A stretch of 32,501 bases of DNA, taken from the NCBI GenBank assembly GCA_043736155.1, contig JAYTDA010000140.1, forward strand, positions 1-32,501, written 5' to 3'. This DNA comes from JANNRR01 sp043736155 (GTDB taxonomy: Bacteria; Pseudomonadota; Alphaproteobacteria; Rhodobacterales; Rhodobacteraceae). Below the pieces are notes generated by a model. That model ran no database searches. It saw only the letters and a list, made by a program, of their open reading frames with translations, and was not told the origin of the DNA. The stretch's first letter is position 1, and every line of letters begins with the position of its first letter. This document shows, piece after piece, positions 16,678-23,598 of this stretch. Position numbers and translations under genes: made by a program.

Positions 16678-17528
16678 TGCCAAGCTACCGCCCCCTGCCC
16701 CGGCGCGCCTTTCGCGCCGGGCTTGTCACTGGCGGCACACGGGTGCTGCCCGATGAAGTGCCGGTGGCGCTCAGCTATAACGGCACCACCCAGGCGGTGA
16801 TGATGGCGACACCTGACGACTTGCAGGATTTCGCGCGGGGCTTCACGCTGACCGACGGCATCGCCCACCCAGGTGAAATCACCGACATCACCGTGGTCGA
16901 AACCGGCGGCGGCTATGATCTGCAAATCTGGCTTGCGGATGGGGCGGAAACCCGGCTGGCGGCGCGGCGGCGCACCATGGCGGGGCCGGTCGGCTGCGGG
17001 TTGTGCGGCATCGACAGCATTGAACAGGCTTTGCGCCAACCGCGTCAGTTGCCGCCAACCACGCTGACCCTGACCCCGGCCGATATCACCCGCGCCATCG
17101 CTGACCTCCCCGCCGGGCAGGTGCTGCACGATGCCACCCGCGCCGTCCATGCCGCTGCCTTTTTCGTTCCTGGCACCGGGCCTGGCACCGGGCCTGGCAC
17201 CGGGCCCGGCAAAGGTATCGTGCTGATCCGCGAAGATGTCGGCCGCCACAATGCGCTGGACAAGCTGGCCGGGGCGCTGTTGGCGGCGGGCACCGACACC
17301 GCCACCGGTGCTGTGGTGATGACCAGCCGGGTCTCGATCGATCTGGTGCAGAAATGCGTGGCAATCGGGGCACCGGTGCTGATCGCCGCATCGGCCCCGA
17401 CGGCGCAGGCGGTCGAAATGGCCGATGCCGCCGGCCTGACCCTGATTGCCCTGGCCCGGGGCGATGGATTTGAGCTGTTCACCCATCCTGACCGCATCCT
17501 TCAGACAAAGGCCGCCGATGTCGCCTGA
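16674..17528 (+). CDS. fdhD: Formate dehydrogenase sulfurtransferase FdhD/FdsC
   Basis: A 284-aa FdhD-family protein that delivers sulfur from a cysteine desulfurase to the bis-MGD cofactor, needed for active FdsA. The CxxC motif is C108-G-L-C111 in GPVGCGLCGIDS. REDVGRHNALDKL, the family signature that follows a beta strand, is intact, and the C-terminal SRVSIDLVQKC and APTAQAVEMA also fit. An insert of 3.5 twelve-base repeats encodes PGTG repeats at residues 166-179, just before the REDVGRHN strand; family members have a short loop there. The start is ATG at 16674 or the next ATG at 16677, overlapping fdsA. Confidence 0.95.
   Translation: MMPSYRPLPRRAFRAGLVTGGTRVLPDEVPVALSYNGTTQAVMMATPDDLQDFARGFTLTDGIAHPGEITDITVVETGGGYDLQIWLADGAETRLAARRRTMAGPVGCGLCGIDSIEQALRQPRQLPPTTLTLTPADITRAIADLPAGQVLHDATRAVHAAAFFVPGTGPGTGPGTGPGKGIVLIREDVGRHNALDKLAGALLAAGTDTATGAVVMTSRVSIDLVQKCVAIGAPVLIAASAPTAQAVEMADAAGLTLIALARGDGFELFTHPDRILQTKAADVA
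17169..17210 (+). repeat. 12-bp tandem repeat in fdhD
   Basis: Three full units of CCTGGCACCGGG (17169-17180, 17181-17192, 17193-17204) and a half unit, CCCGGC. It encodes a Pro-Gly-Thr-Gly repeat in a surface loop. In-frame copy number change would be tolerated by the reading frame. Confidence 0.9.
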
Positions 17529-17772
17529 TCCGCATTTCATTGAAAAAAACCTGCAGAAACTGGCCTATATGGCCAACCAGATCGCCCGATTCTTCGCCTC
17601 CAAACCGCATGACGAAGGGGTGGCCGGGGTGGCGGCCCATATCAACGACTTTTGGGAACCGCGGATGCGGCGACACCTGTTTGAACTGGTCGATGCGGGC
17701 GGTACCGGGCTGCATCCGCTGGTGCTGCAGGCGGCGAAAACCATCCGTCGTCCGGCTGCCGCACCCCCATGA
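17518..17772 (+). CDS. fdsD: Formate dehydrogenase delta subunit FdsD
   Basis: An 84-aa protein of the FdsD family. The signature is KLAYMANQIARFFASKPHDE (about 13-32), then VAGVAAHINDFWEPRMRRHL, which matches the family closely. FdsD is a small factor needed for assembly and cofactor insertion of FdsA in Rhodobacter-type enzymes. The start overlaps the fdhD end by 11 bases; it is the last gene of the operon. The C-terminus (IRRPAAAPP) is probably flexible. Confidence 0.95.
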   Translation: MSPDPHFIEKNLQKLAYMANQIARFFASKPHDEGVAGVAAHINDFWEPRMRRHLFELVDAGGTGLHPLVLQAAKTIRRPAAAPP

Positions 17773-17820
17773 TCGATCCCAGCAGCGCCCCTTGAGTACC
17801 CTCCTGTTCCCTACCGGCTT

Positions 17821-17840
17821 GTTTTTCGCGAAAATACTCC
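17821..17840 (-). repeat. Dispersed intergenic motif, copy 3
   Basis: On the minus strand this reads GGAGTATTTTCGCGAAAA, 17 bases identical to copy 2 from GGAG to GAAA. It lies in the 258-bp gap between fdsD and the convergent Gfo/Idh/MocA gene. Confidence 0.6.
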
Positions 17841-17925
17841 AGAACCGATCGTTGCAATCGTCAGCACCGATTGGGTCACGCGTTTTCTGCGAAAAACTCC
17901 GCACCTCACATTTCGGCAAGAGATT

Positions 17926-17944
17926 GAATTTTCGTAGAAAATTC
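17926..17944. promoter_or_regulatory. Perfect hairpin between convergent genes
   Basis: GAATTTTC, spacer GTA, GAAAATTC: an 8-base perfect inverted repeat in an AT-rich patch between fdsD and the convergent oxidoreductase gene. No T-run follows on either strand, so it is a poor intrinsic terminator; a protein-binding palindrome or a weak bidirectional pause site are options. The rest of 17773-18030 shows no gene. Confidence 0.4.
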
Positions 17945-18030
17945 GTGGCGAAAGATTCGTGGCGGAAAACACCAGGTTGCGCCATCATGGTCGCTGCCCG
18001 GCTTGCGCCGAGGCCTCCCGCTCTGCCCGG

Positions 18031-19128
18031 TCAGTCCAGCACACCGAACGGCAGGTCCGCCGGCAGCGCCGCTGGCCGGTCGCAACGTGTCGTCAGCACC
18101 AGCCGTTTGCCCTGCTCCGCCGAGGCCAGAATCCCGGTCATGATCTCCAGCACATGCAACGACAGCTCCAGACTGGCGCGGTGCGGCCGGTTGCCCCGGA
18201 TCGCCGATGCCATGTCGGCCAGCCCCAGAATCCGGTAATTCCCATCGCCGTATTTGTGCGCCTGCGGCACAATAGTCCAGTCGCCCTTGCCAGCCGCCAC
18301 CCTGATCTCACCCTGAAACTGGTTGGGGTCCGCCACCAGCATTGATCCGCTGCGGCCATAAAGCTCGATAGGGTTGTGGCCATGGTTCCAGACATCGAAA
18401 GAGGTGGTGATCGTCACCTGTGCGCCGCTGGCAAATTCCAGAATGCCGGAGATATGGGTCGGCACCGTCACCTTGAAACTTTGCCCGGCGCGTGGGCCGC
18501 TGGCGATCGAGCGGCTGGTGTGGGCGGCCTGTGCCGCACCGGTCAACGTCCGCACCGGCCCCAACAGGTTGACCAGACAGGTCAGGTAGTAAGGACCCAT
18601 GTCCAGCATCGGCCCGCCCCCCGGGGCATAGTAGAAATCGGGGTTGGGGTGCCACAGTTCATGCCCCGGCACCATCATGTAACAGGCCCCCGCCACCACG
18701 TCACCAATGGCACCGGCATCCAGCGCCGCCCGGGCGGTCTGATGCACACCGCCCAGAAAGGTATCCGGTGCACAGCCAACCCGCAGACCCGCCGCTTTGG
18801 CGGCATCAACCAGCTTTGCCGCCTCGGTCATCGCAATCGCCAGCGGCTTTTCGGAATAGACATGCTTGCCCGCAGCCATCGCCGCCAGACCCACCGGCAC
18901 ATGATGCTGCGGCGTTGTCAGGTTCAGCACGATGCCGATGCGCGGATCGGCCAGCAGCGCCTCGACCGTCAGCGCCTCGATACCATAAAGCTCGGCCTTG
19001 GCGCTGGCGGCACCTTCGTTGATGTCGGCACAGGCCACCATCTGCAATACCGGAAATTGCGGTGCCGCCTTCAGATAGGCATCCGAAATATTGCCGGTTC
19101 CGATGATGCCGATACCGATGGATTGCAT
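18031..19128 (-). CDS. Gfo/Idh/MocA-family oxidoreductase
   Basis: A 365-aa NAD(P)-dependent dehydrogenase, probably acting on a sugar or polyol derivative. The Rossmann start is GIGIIGTGNISDAY (5-18), EKP is at 93-95 (the family lysine that helps bind cofactor and substrate), and the C-terminal alpha/beta domain is complete (PGGGPMLDMGPYYLTCL, then the beta-sheet half). GAGGGGG lies about 7 bases before the ATG at 19128; the frame stays open further upstream without family support. It stands alone: no sugar transporter is adjacent. Substrate unknown. Confidence 0.92.
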   Translation of the reverse strand: MQSIGIGIIGTGNISDAYLKAAPQFPVLQMVACADINEGAASAKAELYGIEALTVEALLADPRIGIVLNLTTPQHHVPVGLAAMAAGKHVYSEKPLAIAMTEAAKLVDAAKAAGLRVGCAPDTFLGGVHQTARAALDAGAIGDVVAGACYMMVPGHELWHPNPDFYYAPGGGPMLDMGPYYLTCLVNLLGPVRTLTGAAQAAHTSRSIASGPRAGQSFKVTVPTHISGILEFASGAQVTITTSFDVWNHGHNPIELYGRSGSMLVADPNQFQGEIRVAAGKGDWTIVPQAHKYGDGNYRILGLADMASAIRGNRPHRASLELSLHVLEIMTGILASAEQGKRLVLTTRCDRPAALPADLPFGVLD

Positions 19129-19233
19129 CGCTTGCCCCCTCGCTGCGCGCCGGGGTGTCAACGGCAGGGTTGCCGCCCGCCGGGCAGACCCTTGCCTATC
19201 CGACCGGAGCCGGACAGACAAGTCTGCCTGATT

Positions 19234-20094
19234 TCAGGGCCACAGCTTGCGCGCCTTGCGAAACAGCGCGGTCCGGTCCGCCAGACCATTGGTGCCGCCA
19301 TTGATTCTGCGGGTGACTTCGCCAATGTCGTTGTTGCCGGCCGGGATATCGATGTTGCGGTTTTTCCAGTAGATGCAGGCGATGTTCAGCGCGGTGACCG
19401 GATCCTCGGCCAGCGCCGGACTGGCGGTCAGGGCCAGCCCCAGCTTGCTGCCATAGGTGCCATAATTGGCCCGGCCGGTAATCTGGATATAGCCGCGCCC
19501 CATGAACCGTTTGCCATCGCCGGGCTGGTCGTTACCCAGATCCGCGCGGCCTTCATAGCGTTTCTGCGCGTTGGTCGGCCCCCAGTATTCCCGCATGGTG
19601 CGAAACCCGGCGCATTCATGGGCCAGTTGGGCAAGGAAATGGCCCATATGCAGCGGGGTGACCGCCAGCCCGTAATGTTCGCGAACCGCAACGCAGTTCT
19701 GCACCAGCGGGGTCATGAATGCCGCTTTTCCATTGGGGGCAAGCTCCTGCAGCTCTGCCAAGGTGATCCTGAACGTGCCTGCCGGTTGCGGAGCCAGGGC
19801 GGGAACACCGGCACCAGCCAGGGCTGCGGCATCGGTGGCAACCGCAGCGACGGTGGCAGCGGTCGCATCCTGGGTTTCCACGGCGTAGCGGGCGCTGACA
19901 TAGCCCTCGGCCTCTTCCGGCCAGGACGGCAGGATTGCCGACACTTTCAGCCATTCGCCCCCGACCGGGGCCGATTCCCCATGAAGAAGATACCCGCGCG
20001 GCAGGGTCGCAAGGATGTTCCCGCTTCCCGAGCTGTCGGCGCTGGAGCGAAAATTCAGCCTGCCCGCCGTCACCACATATTCAACCGTTGCCAT
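19234..20094 (-). CDS. SH3 - GH19 cell-wall hydrolase (endolysin-like)
   Basis: A 286-aa protein. Residues 1-72 look like a bacterial SH3 domain (YVVTAGRLNFRSSADSSGS, then LLHGESAPVGGEWLKV). An Ala-rich linker (75-105) follows, then a GH19 chitinase/lysozyme-like domain with HECAGF (catalytic acid E160) and FMGRGYIQITGRANY (197-211). It would cut the peptidoglycan sugar backbone or chitin; wall hydrolysis is more likely given the SH3 domain. No signal peptide is seen, so export would need another route, as for phage endolysins. GGAGG is 7 bases before this ATG, which supports an independent start. The frame runs without stop into the upstream membrane protein only because of a G7 tract. Confidence 0.88.
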   Translation of the reverse strand: MATVEYVVTAGRLNFRSSADSSGSGNILATLPRGYLLHGESAPVGGEWLKVSAILPSWPEEAEGYVSARYAVETQDATAATVAAVATDAAALAGAGVPALAPQPAGTFRITLAELQELAPNGKAAFMTPLVQNCVAVREHYGLAVTPLHMGHFLAQLAHECAGFRTMREYWGPTNAQKRYEGRADLGNDQPGDGKRFMGRGYIQITGRANYGTYGSKLGLALTASPALAEDPVTALNIACIYWKNRNIDIPAGNNDIGEVTRRINGGTNGLADRTALFRKARKLWP

Positions 20095-20117
20095 GGTCCA
20101 GCCTCCGTGTTGGTCAC

Positions 20118-21333
20118 TCAGCCGACTGCCGGCTCTTCGTCCGGTTCGAAAACACCGCCCCCCCAGCACCGCGTCGCGTCCGGCGGCGCTGACCTTGAAC
20201 TGGTCGATGGCCGGTTTGAGCGCCGATGATGCGGTGTCAGCCTGGCCCGGGAGTGCCGGGTCATCGGCCTTGACACCGCCCGCGCCGATCAACGATCTGA
20301 TGCTGCTGAGCGATTTGACCAGATCATACCAGAACGGTCCGCCAAGACCGACCAGAAACCCGCCAAGGACAAGCCAGATCGCCGTGGTGAACCCGGCTCC
20401 GGTACAGGGATAGGGCAGATCAAACAGTTCGAACGGCGACTTCTTGCAGAAGCCGACAGCCGCCATCTTGGTGTCGGTCCAGCCAATCGGCACACCGGCA
20501 TTCTTCAGGCTGGCGACGCTTTCTTCCAGCTTCGCCTTCGCCACATCGACCTCTGCCCCCGCCTCTGTGACCAACTTCTCTTCCGCCGCCGCGTCACCGC
20601 CCGCCATGGCCGCCGCTTCCTCGGCCTTTGCAAGGGCTGCCTGACTTGCGGTCAGGTCCGCCTTTTGCGCCTCGAACTCGGTCAGCGTCGCATCCTGCAG
20701 CGCGATGACGGCGTCCGTTACCTTTGGATCCCGCATGAAGGTGCTGAAAATGTCAAAGGGATGTACATAGATGAACCAGGCCACAAGGACAGAGATCACC
20801 ACAGCGGTAAACCGGGCGCGTTGTTGAAAGAACAGGCTGGCTTCATTACCGAAATCGGCAAACTTTTGGCCGATATCAGCCAGAACCAGATCAAGTCCCG
20901 CCACGGACCCGGTTCCCGCGGCCCTGATTTCGTCGCTGAACGTGCTGCCGCCAAGCCTGGCCATGAAGCCTTCGACGCTCAGCTTGTCCAGCCTCCGGCC
21001 ATTCCACGGCCATCTGAAAAAACTCTCGTCACCCTCGCCGGTCGCTTGTCCGTCAGAGGCTCGCGAGATGTCGCCGCGAAAGGCGGTTCCCGTCGGGGCA
21101 CGATTGACCGTCATCATATCGATGAATTCATCCCGCCGCTGCGCCAGTACCGCACCCTCCGGCTCCGACAGCAGTGGCGCAATCACCCGGTCGAACAGAT
21201 GCCCCAGCATCAGTTTCAGACCCACGCTGCGCATGCGCAGCAATCGATGAAAGGTTTCTACCAAAACGTTGGTAACCAATGAAAGAATCAACATCGTTAT
21301 GGCAAATGCCAATGCAGCCGACAATATCTGCAT
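20118..21333 (-). CDS. Coiled-coil membrane protein, PFWYD-type, frameshifted end
   Basis: About 404 aa if one G of a G7 tract is removed. Helix 1 at 2-22, a cytoplasmic-like region to about 172, helix 2 at 176-192, an Ala/Glu/Lys coiled coil at 205-280, helix 3 at 314-334, then GGPFWYDLVKSL (331-342) and a disordered tail. I recall a family of uncharacterised proteins with PFWFDLL after the last helix; function unknown. Start ATG 21333 has GGAAGG 7 bases upstream. As read, the frame passes through 20158-20164 into nonsense-like sequence and fuses to the hydrolase; with six G it ends GVFEPDEEPAVG and TGA at 20118-20120. The pair is probably an operon of hydrolase and membrane partner. Nothing else is evident in 21334-21534. 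Confidence 0.78.
20158..20164 (-). other. G7 homopolymer that fuses two genes
   Basis: Seven C on the plus strand (G7 on the coding strand). With seven, codons downstream read CFRTGRRAGSRLSDQHGGWT into the hydrolase start; with six, they read an acidic tail and a stop 24 bases before the hydrolase ATG, which has its own ribosome binding site. It is therefore a base-call/assembly error or a real, possibly phase-variable, frameshift. Confidence 0.75.
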
Positions 21334-21534
21334 GGAATATCCTTCCAGCACTACCCGACGATCTACCATATCTTAAAACTGGCTGAATTTCAACGGATTA
21401 CCGCAGCGGGCAGTCTGGTCCGGAATTGATTGAATATCATCGACTTAATTCGGTGTACAATCTCTGGTTGGGTATGCGAACCCGCTTTGCCCTTGGGTGA
21501 TTATCGCACCACCCCGCCTCCGAGTCGCCGGGTG

Positions 21535-22320
21535 TCAGTTCTGGCCCGCCATCACCGAGATGCGCAGCATGTCGTCACCGGTCGCGGCGCGGCGGGTGAC
21601 CAGATTGCCGTTCGGATCCGCCAATTGATAGACACCGCCACTGACCATTTCGGTCCAGCCGCTGCGATCGATCACCTGGGCCGCGTTTTGCGATGCGCTG
21701 AACAGGATCAGCCCTTCGACTTCCTGGATCGACGCGGCAGAAACCGCACGATAGGCCGACAGGCGGCTGACATCGCTGCGCAAGGCCCGGCGTTGTTCGA
21801 CGATGGTGCCGGCGCCGTTGGTCCGCAGGAAGGTCCCGCTGCGGATTTGTTCGGTATGGCCATCGCGGAATTTGATCCACAGCAATTCCTGATTGCGGCG
21901 CCCGCCTCTGCCCAAGCCGCCGCCATTGCCGGACCCGGAACCACCCGATCCCGAACCACCGTTCCCCGACCCGGAACCGCCGCCGCCGCCGCCGCCACCG
22001 CCGCTGTGATCATCATCATCATCGTCATCGTCGTCGTCGTCATCGCTGCCGCCCGAACCAGAGCCACTGGAGCCGGAGCCGGAGCCGGAGCCGGAGGAAT
22101 CGTCCCCGCCTTTGGCAAAGGCCGCACCCGCGCCGGATCCAAGGCACACCGGCAGTGCCTGCGCCACAAATGCCGCAGCCGCCAGCGTCAGCAGCCCCCG
22201 GCGCGATGGCACCAGAACCGATGCAGCCGACGATGCATCCGACGATGCATCCGACAAGGGTCCGCCTTCGGCTTTTGCCGCGTGGTCGATCCTGTCACTC
22301 TGGGCCTTGCCCCGCTGCAT
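21535..22320 (-). CDS. Tat-exported protein with Asp run and duplicated motif
   Basis: A 261-aa protein. Residues 38-69 form a twin-arginine signal (PSRRGLLTLAAAAF, ending AAFA, with cleavage likely before KGGDD). The mature part starts with a Ser/Gly linker, twelve consecutive Asp (93-104) and a Gly/Ser/Asn linker to about 142. The folded end holds two copies of a 30-residue motif: FRDGHTEQIRSGTF...G..V..R.A...D..RL at about 151-187 and RSGWTEMVSGGVY...G..V..R.A...D..R at about 219-253. Short proteins with this DG..E.I..G pattern are frequent in Rhodobacterales, from memory. Start 22320 follows AGGA. The Asp run suggests cation binding. Function unknown; the two downstream genes on the same strand are the membrane protein and hydrolase. 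Confidence 0.72.
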   Translation of the reverse strand: MQRGKAQSDRIDHAAKAEGGPLSDASSDASSAASVLVPSRRGLLTLAAAAFVAQALPVCLGSGAGAAFAKGGDDSSGSGSGSGSSGSGSGGSDDDDDDDDDDDDHSGGGGGGGGGSGSGNGGSGSGGSGSGNGGGLGRGGRRNQELLWIKFRDGHTEQIRSGTFLRTNGAGTIVEQRRALRSDVSRLSAYRAVSAASIQEVEGLILFSASQNAAQVIDRSGWTEMVSGGVYQLADPNGNLVTRRAATGDDMLRISVMAGQN

Positions 22321-22466
22321 CCGGTATCCTGTCTGACTGCCACACAAAGCCACGCCATCTTTCATCAATTGGCATAAGGTGGCGCAGGTGAAAAGCCACA
22401 GTAGACTTCTGCGATCCGAACTCCGACGTAATGGACCCGCCGATCAGGCCTAGGTCTGATGGATCG

Positions 22467-22521
22467 TCGGACCAAAGTCCGAGAGTCTGTCCGACGCTGA
22501 TAGAAACGCCAGACAGACTCT
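22467..22521. repeat. Two overlapping inverted repeats
   Basis: Hairpin A: TCGGAC, loop CAAA, GTCCGA at 22467-22482. Hairpin B: AGAGTCTGTC at 22482-22491 and its perfect complement GACAGACTCT at 22512-22521 with a 20-base loop. They share base 22482, so they could be exclusive or coaxial structures in RNA or operator sites upstream of the Tat-exported protein gene. Confidence 0.55.
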
Positions 22522-22565
22522 AGGTTCCTTGTTTTGCGCATGACTTACGCCAAAACCGGATTCCA

Positions 22566-22584
22566 CCCCGGATCAGGTCCGGGG
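22566..22584 (+). repeat. 19-bp REP-like palindrome, copy 1
   Basis: CCCCGGATCAGGTCCGGGG; arms CCCCGGA and TCCGGGG. The exact reverse complement is at 24675-24693. This pattern is a common extragenic palindrome in alphaproteobacteria, from memory. Confidence 0.8.
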
Positions 22585-22812
22585 CAGGCATTTTGTCGGA
22601 CATGCTCTAACCTTGATCTCTCCCCTGGATCAGCAGGTGCCGGGCTGTCGGATCACATCGAACGGAAATGGCCCACCGACGATGGTCTGAACAAATCACT
22701 GGCTTCGGTCTGCCGCGATCCCCGTTCTTTGCAGGACCATGGTCAATAGGCGCGGCACCGGATTTTGCCCAGGGTGGGATCACGAACAATGAACCCTTAC
22801 CCAATGGAGACC

Positions 22813-23025
22813 ATGATGAAGAAACTGTTCCTGACGGCTTCGGCCGCGGCACTGGTCCTGACGATGATCGCCCCGGTTTCGGCGGCACCGCTGGTCAAAT
22901 CCGGCCTGATCGCCGACAGCGGCGTGACCGAGATCGACCGTCGCCGCCCGCGGGTTCCCGGTGGCTCGGGCTGCGACAGCCCGCGCGATATCCGTCAACA
23001 TCCGGAATGCACCCCGACCCCCTGA
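22813..23025 (+). CDS. Small secreted protein with two cysteines
   Basis: About 70 aa. A Sec signal peptide, MMKKLFLTASAAALVLTM then IAPVSA, ends with a good AxA-like site, leaving about 46 residues: basic RRRPRVPGG, then GCDSPRDIRQHPEC with two cysteines likely to form a disulfide. From memory, small exported Rhodobacterales proteins with a G-C-D-x-P...HPEC end are frequent; function unknown. GGAGA at 22806-22810 decides between adjacent ATGs at 22813 and 22816; in-frame ATGs at 22789 and 22804 are less likely. A strong terminator follows at 23079. Confidence 0.7.
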   Translation: MMKKLFLTASAAALVLTMIAPVSAAPLVKSGLIADSGVTEIDRRRPRVPGGSGCDSPRDIRQHPECTPTP

Positions 23026-23078
23026 TCGGCAAGACGACAGGGATTCCCACAGAAATCTGCCTGTCCTGAGCCTTTCAA

Positions 23079-23108
23079 GCCGTGTGGCCCCGTGCCGCAC
23101 GGCTTTTT
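23079..23108 (+). terminator. Intrinsic terminator after the small secreted protein gene
   Basis: Stem GCCGTGTGGC (23079-23088) pairs with GCCGCACGGC (23094-23103) over ten positions with one G-U pair, loop CCCGT, followed by TTTTTC. It is a textbook rho-independent terminator and would block transcription into the RTX-like remnant. Confidence 0.85.
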
Positions 23109-23592
23109 CATCGGCGTCCGGGGGTTTGGCGGTAAAGTCGGAAAAGTCCTGGGCGGCGGGGCACTGGCCGCTACATTTCCGTTCAATTCAACGACCGGCA
23201 GCGATCTGGTCACCGATTGTGCCAGCGGCACCGCCCTGTTGCAGTTTGCGCAAAGCGCCCTGGGGATCGGTGACGGCGATCAGTTGGTCGAAGGCGGCAT
23301 CGTGGTCACCGGCCCCGGCGGCTTTGGCACTGGTGCCGAACTGGTGATCCAGACCACCAACATCGCGGCCCTCACCGCCGCCAACGCCGCCGCCACCATC
23401 GGCTCCGCCAGTGGAGCCAGTGCCGTCGGGGCAAAGGTGCAGTTTGCGGTGGATAACGGTGTCAGCACCGGGCTGTACCTGTTCACCAGCGCCGGGGCAG
23501 ATGCCGGGATCAGTGCGGCGGAACAGACGCTGTTGACGACATTGCAAGGGGCTGAGGCCACTGTGCTGGCGGACTATCTGTGGATGGTGTGA
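23092..23592 (+). pseudogene. Remnant of an RTX/serralysin-type protein C-terminus
   Basis: The open stretch encodes about 155 residues that look like the C-terminal end of large Rhodobacterales RTX proteins: FNSTTGSDLVTDCASG, LLQFAQSALGIGDGD, then VQFAVDNGVSTGLYLFTSAGADA and AEQTLLTTLQGAEATVLADY. In those proteins this part follows Ca-binding GGxGxD repeats and directs type I secretion. Here no repeats precede it: just LGGGALAATFPF, a plausible decayed last repeat. The only start in frame (GTG 23092) lies inside the terminator hairpin and lacks a ribosome binding site, and an in-frame TGA lies just upstream. I judge it a 5'-truncated gene relic. Confidence 0.65.
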
Positions 23593-23598
23593 CAGCCG

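Larger units (their letters stand above)
22321..22812. other. Gene-free region with hairpins and a REP-like element
   Basis: About 490 bp without a believable gene. It should hold the promoter of the Tat-exported protein (leftward) and of the small secreted peptide (rightward). Visible structures are the inverted repeats at 22467-22482 and 22482-22521 and the 19-bp palindromic element at 22566-22584. No clear promoter boxes were found. Confidence 0.5.

Noticed and set aside
18376..20229. A 617-codon open frame on the plus strand
   Set aside because: It lies antisense to the oxidoreductase and the GH19 hydrolase, is Arg/His/Gln-rich as GC-rich antisense frames are, and shows no family motif.
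22008..22045. Asp run as evidence of RTX calcium repeats
   Set aside because: It is a plain run of GAT/GAC codons without the GGxGxD pattern; only general cation binding or a linker can be suggested.
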